In this document: piece by piece, positions 61,934-64,000 of the stretch
Position numbering within the stretch: position 1 is the stretch's first letter
Layout: each line of letters opens with the position of its first letter
Assembly: GCA_938017795.1 (NCBI GenBank)
Contig: CALIJZ010000027.1
Span: 29,233 to 93,232, forward strand
Source of the DNA: an uncultured Bacteriovoracaceae bacterium
GTDB taxonomy: Bacteria > Bdellovibrionota > Bacteriovoracia > Bacteriovoracales > Bacteriovoracaceae
Direction of reading: 5' to 3'
Length of the DNA stretch: 64,000 bases
Program-made: the position numbers and the translations under genes
The notes under the pieces: model-generated
Seen by the model: only the letters and a program-made list of their open reading frames with translations
What the model was told of the DNA's origin: nothing
Database searches by the model: none

Positions 61934-63340
61934 GTGACTGATTTTACTAAGATAAAAAAGCTTTTTGAGTCTAATCAGGAAAAGCTCCTAAAGGAGCAAT
62001 TGGTCAACTTTGATAGGCGAAAGTTAAAGAGAAAGGAAGTCGCGGGATTTGCATCTATTGCTAGGCAGTTAGGAATGTCTAACTTGGGAATTAAGACTTT
62101 AAACCCAATTATTCGTTCAGAAAAAATCTTAGAAGTAGCGAAGGACAATGAATTAATCGAATATGGGTCTTGTCTATATAGAGTCGGACTTGTAAATGAA
62201 TCTCAAAAAATCTTAACTGAAATAAACAAAGATAGACCACAGAAAATATTATATCTTGCATTTTGTAAGTTTGCTCAATGGAAATATTCAGAAGCGATTA
62301 CTCTATTAGAAAGATATCTCAAACTATCTAGCTTAACCAAACGTGAAGAGTTTATTGGTCAGCTAAACTTGGCTTCAGCCTATATTTTTAAAGAAGATTT
62401 TGATTCTGCTGAGCAGCTTTTAAGTGAATGTGAATCTTATGCTAGCCACAAAAAATTGCAGAATTTTCTTGGAAATATAAATGAGTTGAAATCTCAGATC
62501 TATTTTTACCAAGGTCAATTTTTTAAAGCAAAGAAATATTTAAAAATAGCTGATTCGTTTTTTGAAGACGAGACTGCTTTTGGAAAACTATTTGTTCATA
62601 AATGGCTCGCACTTATTAGTTTTCGAAAGAATAAGGCCATGCTTAAAGAGGTTAGGAAAGAAGCGATTAAGCAACGACATTGGGAAACATTAAGATCTTT
62701 GAGGTATTATGAAGGACATTTATTAAAAAATAAAAGCATATTAAATGAGGTTTATCTCGGGACTCCATTTAAAGAGTTTAAATTAATGATTAAGAATAAG
62801 AACCCTTTTCTTAAAATTAAAGCAGGGTCAATTCCTTTTGGAGGTAAGTCCTTAGCTAGATTTGATCGAGTAGGATATGAATTGAAAATTAAAAATAGAA
62901 GTATTCAATTCAAAGGTCATGCCCTTGATGCGAAGCTATTATTAGCTTTGAGTGATGATTTTTATCGTCCTAAATCTGGCTATCAAATTTTTGAAAAACT
63001 TTACCCAAATGAGTTTTTCCATCCTCAATTTTCTTTAAATAAGACTCAGAAAATCATCTCTAGATTTAAGAAGAAAAAGTTTGGAATTATCTCAAAATTA
63101 GATAAATTATATTATCTAGATGGAGTAAGAGTTCATTACTCTGAGAGCTCTAACAAGAGTGATTATGATTTTTACTTTGAACAAATAAAATCCCAATTTA
63201 ATGAACCCTTTAGTGCAAAAGATTTTGGTAGTTGTTTGAAATTATCTCATCGCCAAACCAATAGAATTATCAGAGGTTTATTAGATGAAGAAAGAATCGT
63301 GAAAATTGGAGGAGGGAGAAGCACGAGATACTTTTTTTGA
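61934..63340 (+). CDS. TPR protein with C-terminal winged-helix domains
   Basis: A 468-residue cytoplasmic protein. From about residue 50 to 260 it is helical with TPR-like units (KILYLAFCKFAQWKYSEAIT, EFIGQLNLASAYIFKEDF, KSQIYFYQGQFFKAKKYL). From about 320, LDAKLLLALSDDFYRPKSGYQ to KIISRFKKKKFG resembles an OmpR-type winged helix, and the last 60 residues (DFGSCLKLSHRQTNRIIRGL, IVKIGGGRSTRYFF) a second winged helix. It looks like a one-component transcriptional regulator. Start GTG at 61934 with only a weak GAGAAAG site. Confidence 0.62.
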   Translation: MTDFTKIKKLFESNQEKLLKEQLVNFDRRKLKRKEVAGFASIARQLGMSNLGIKTLNPIIRSEKILEVAKDNELIEYGSCLYRVGLVNESQKILTEINKDRPQKILYLAFCKFAQWKYSEAITLLERYLKLSSLTKREEFIGQLNLASAYIFKEDFDSAEQLLSECESYASHKKLQNFLGNINELKSQIYFYQGQFFKAKKYLKIADSFFEDETAFGKLFVHKWLALISFRKNKAMLKEVRKEAIKQRHWETLRSLRYYEGHLLKNKSILNEVYLGTPFKEFKLMIKNKNPFLKIKAGSIPFGGKSLARFDRVGYELKIKNRSIQFKGHALDAKLLLALSDDFYRPKSGYQIFEKLYPNEFFHPQFSLNKTQKIISRFKKKKFGIISKLDKLYYLDGVRVHYSESSNKSDYDFYFEQIKSQFNEPFSAKDFGSCLKLSHRQTNRIIRGLLDEERIVKIGGGRSTRYFF

Positions 63341-63360
63341 AAAAGACGTTCTGCTTAACT

Positions 63361-63801
63361 TTATAAATACATCTTTGAACTTAACAGAATTGAAATTCTA
63401 GGGACTTTAGACATTGTGGCCTTTACCCATACTAGTAAACCACTTTTATTAAAAAATAATTTAAGTTTCATTATATTTTGGCCTGGTAGAGCTGAATTGC
63501 CATTTGTGATTAATATTGTTCCATCTTCATGATCTTTAACCAATATATCCCGAATAAAAACATTATTTCGGATAAAATCATCCTTATACTTTACTCCTAT
63601 ATTGAATTGTTCACTTGAGCTTTTTATAATGATAAATTGAGCATTTAAAGAATAACCATCTGAGTCTTTCAAATCATAAGTAATTGCTTGATTGTTCGAA
63701 CCCTGACTAAGTCGATTTAATTCATTTGCTACAACTTCTAATGACTGAGCTTGTGAGTTCAAGGCAACAAATAAGATGAAAGTAGTAAAAATAAATTTCA
63801 T
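63361..63801 (-). CDS. hypothetical exported protein
   Basis: A 146-residue protein with a signal peptide MKFIFTTFILFVALNSQAQS (cleavage near QAQS). The rest appears beta-rich (SLNAQFIIIKSSSEQFNIGV, ILITNGNSALPGQNIMKLKL). No family recognised. It converges on the TPR regulator gene 20 bases away, so little terminator space exists between them. Confidence 0.6.
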   Translation of the reverse strand: MKFIFTTFILFVALNSQAQSLEVVANELNRLSQGSNNQAITYDLKDSDGYSLNAQFIIIKSSSEQFNIGVKYKDDFIRNNVFIRDILVKDHEDGTILITNGNSALPGQNIMKLKLFFNKSGLLVWVKATMSKVPRISILLSSKMYL

Positions 63802-63918
63802 AATTCTCCAAGATATATTGAATATATTCTAGCATGATCTATTAATTACTTTCATTATCCGGGTAAATTTTATATGGATCTTTAGCGAAATTAATTAGCA
63901 AGTTAGCTGGATGCATTA

Positions 63919-63946
63919 TTGACTTCAAATAACTTCAAAGTACTCT
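63919..63946 (+). promoter_or_regulatory. candidate promoter with internal direct repeats
   Basis: TTGACT (63919-63924) and a weak TACTCT 16 bases on, about 47 bases before the final ATG. The spacer contains ACTTCAAATA-ACTTCAAAGT, a 10-base direct repeat that puts two half sites on the same face of the helix. Confidence 0.35.
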
Positions 63947-63992
63947 TATTTCAATAAATATATAGTACAGATATCGATTTTTTAGGAGATCT

Positions 63993-64000
63993 ATGAAAGC
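63993..64000 (+). CDS. 5' end of a gene cut by the window edge (partial)
   Basis: ATGAAAGC at the end of the window follows AGGAG (63984-63988) by four bases, a good ribosome binding site. Only Met-Lys and part of one more codon are visible. A Met-Lys start is common for exported proteins here, but the product is unknown. Confidence 0.45.

Noticed and set aside
1..64000. CRISPR arrays, insertion sequences, prophage, tRNA and rRNA genes
   Set aside because: Intergenic regions are short and I saw no spaced repeats, transposase or integrase motifs, cloverleaf-like sequences or rRNA-like blocks on either strand.

Overview
The window is an AT-rich, gene-dense chromosomal segment from a Gram-negative bacterium. 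A complete type II secretion (T2SS) operon, many short lipoproteins, a GspN of the deltaproteobacterial/Leptospira type, a glutamine synthetase III, a DUF1343/NamZ muramidase and frequent TTG starts together suggest Bdellovibrionota, most likely a Bacteriovorax/Halobacteriovorax relative. That placement is inference from gene content and has not been tested by alignment. I see no insertion sequence, prophage, CRISPR array, rRNA or tRNA; this looks like core chromosome.

Layout. 0-5 kb: a PlsB-type acyltransferase, then infC (AUU start), a secreted coiled-coil gene of unknown function, rpmI and rplT. 5-6 kb, reverse strand: ihfA and a MerR-type regulator, convergent with rplT. 6.2-19.9 kb, reverse strand: the T2SS operon gspC-D-E-F-G-H-I-J-K-L-M-N in canonical order, with many overlaps, ending in a terminator-like hairpin. 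20-31 kb: an acyl-CoA dehydrogenase, an A-type Fe-S carrier relative with a SIMPL protein, an M61 peptidase, glnN, a small probable outer-membrane protein, topA and a lipoprotein. 31-35.5 kb: a small secreted basic protein, the zinc-free L31, a Prc/Tsp protease and a methyltransferase. 35.6-39.7 kb: mutA (short), mutB and meaB as a tight operon. 39.7-45 kb: a vWA/thrombospondin-3-repeat lipoprotein, an adenosine-deaminase-like hydrolase, an HCCA-isomerase/DsbA-fold protein, a lipoprotein and rpsU. 45.2-52.5 kb: a TatT-like TPR lipoprotein, small envelope genes, an SRPBCC protein, DedA, ExbB/ExbD, an S8 protease and an RND/MMPL exporter. 52.5-56.7 kb: NamZ, thyA-folA, an EamA transporter and mutM. 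56.8-61.5 kb: a glycan cluster of three glycosyltransferases, a KpsC/KpsS-like protein and a NUDIX hydrolase. 61.5-64 kb: a lipoprotein, a TPR protein with C-terminal winged helices, a secreted protein and the first codons of another gene.

How the parts fit. The cell-envelope theme is strong: T2SS for export across the outer membrane, ExbBD for energising the envelope, an RND exporter, periplasmic proteases (Prc, S8), a muramidase, phospholipid acylation and surface-glycan synthesis. Metabolic genes point to fatty-acid and propionate-type acyl-CoA turnover (acyl-CoA dehydrogenase, methylmalonyl-CoA mutase). The most interesting points are the AUU start of infC, a 15-bp hairpin that buries the ribosome binding site of the gene after glnN, a set of post-stop hairpins lacking U-tracts, an S8 protease with no prodomain, an A-type Fe-S carrier missing its C-terminal cysteines, and a methylmalonyl-CoA mutase small subunit little more than half its usual length.
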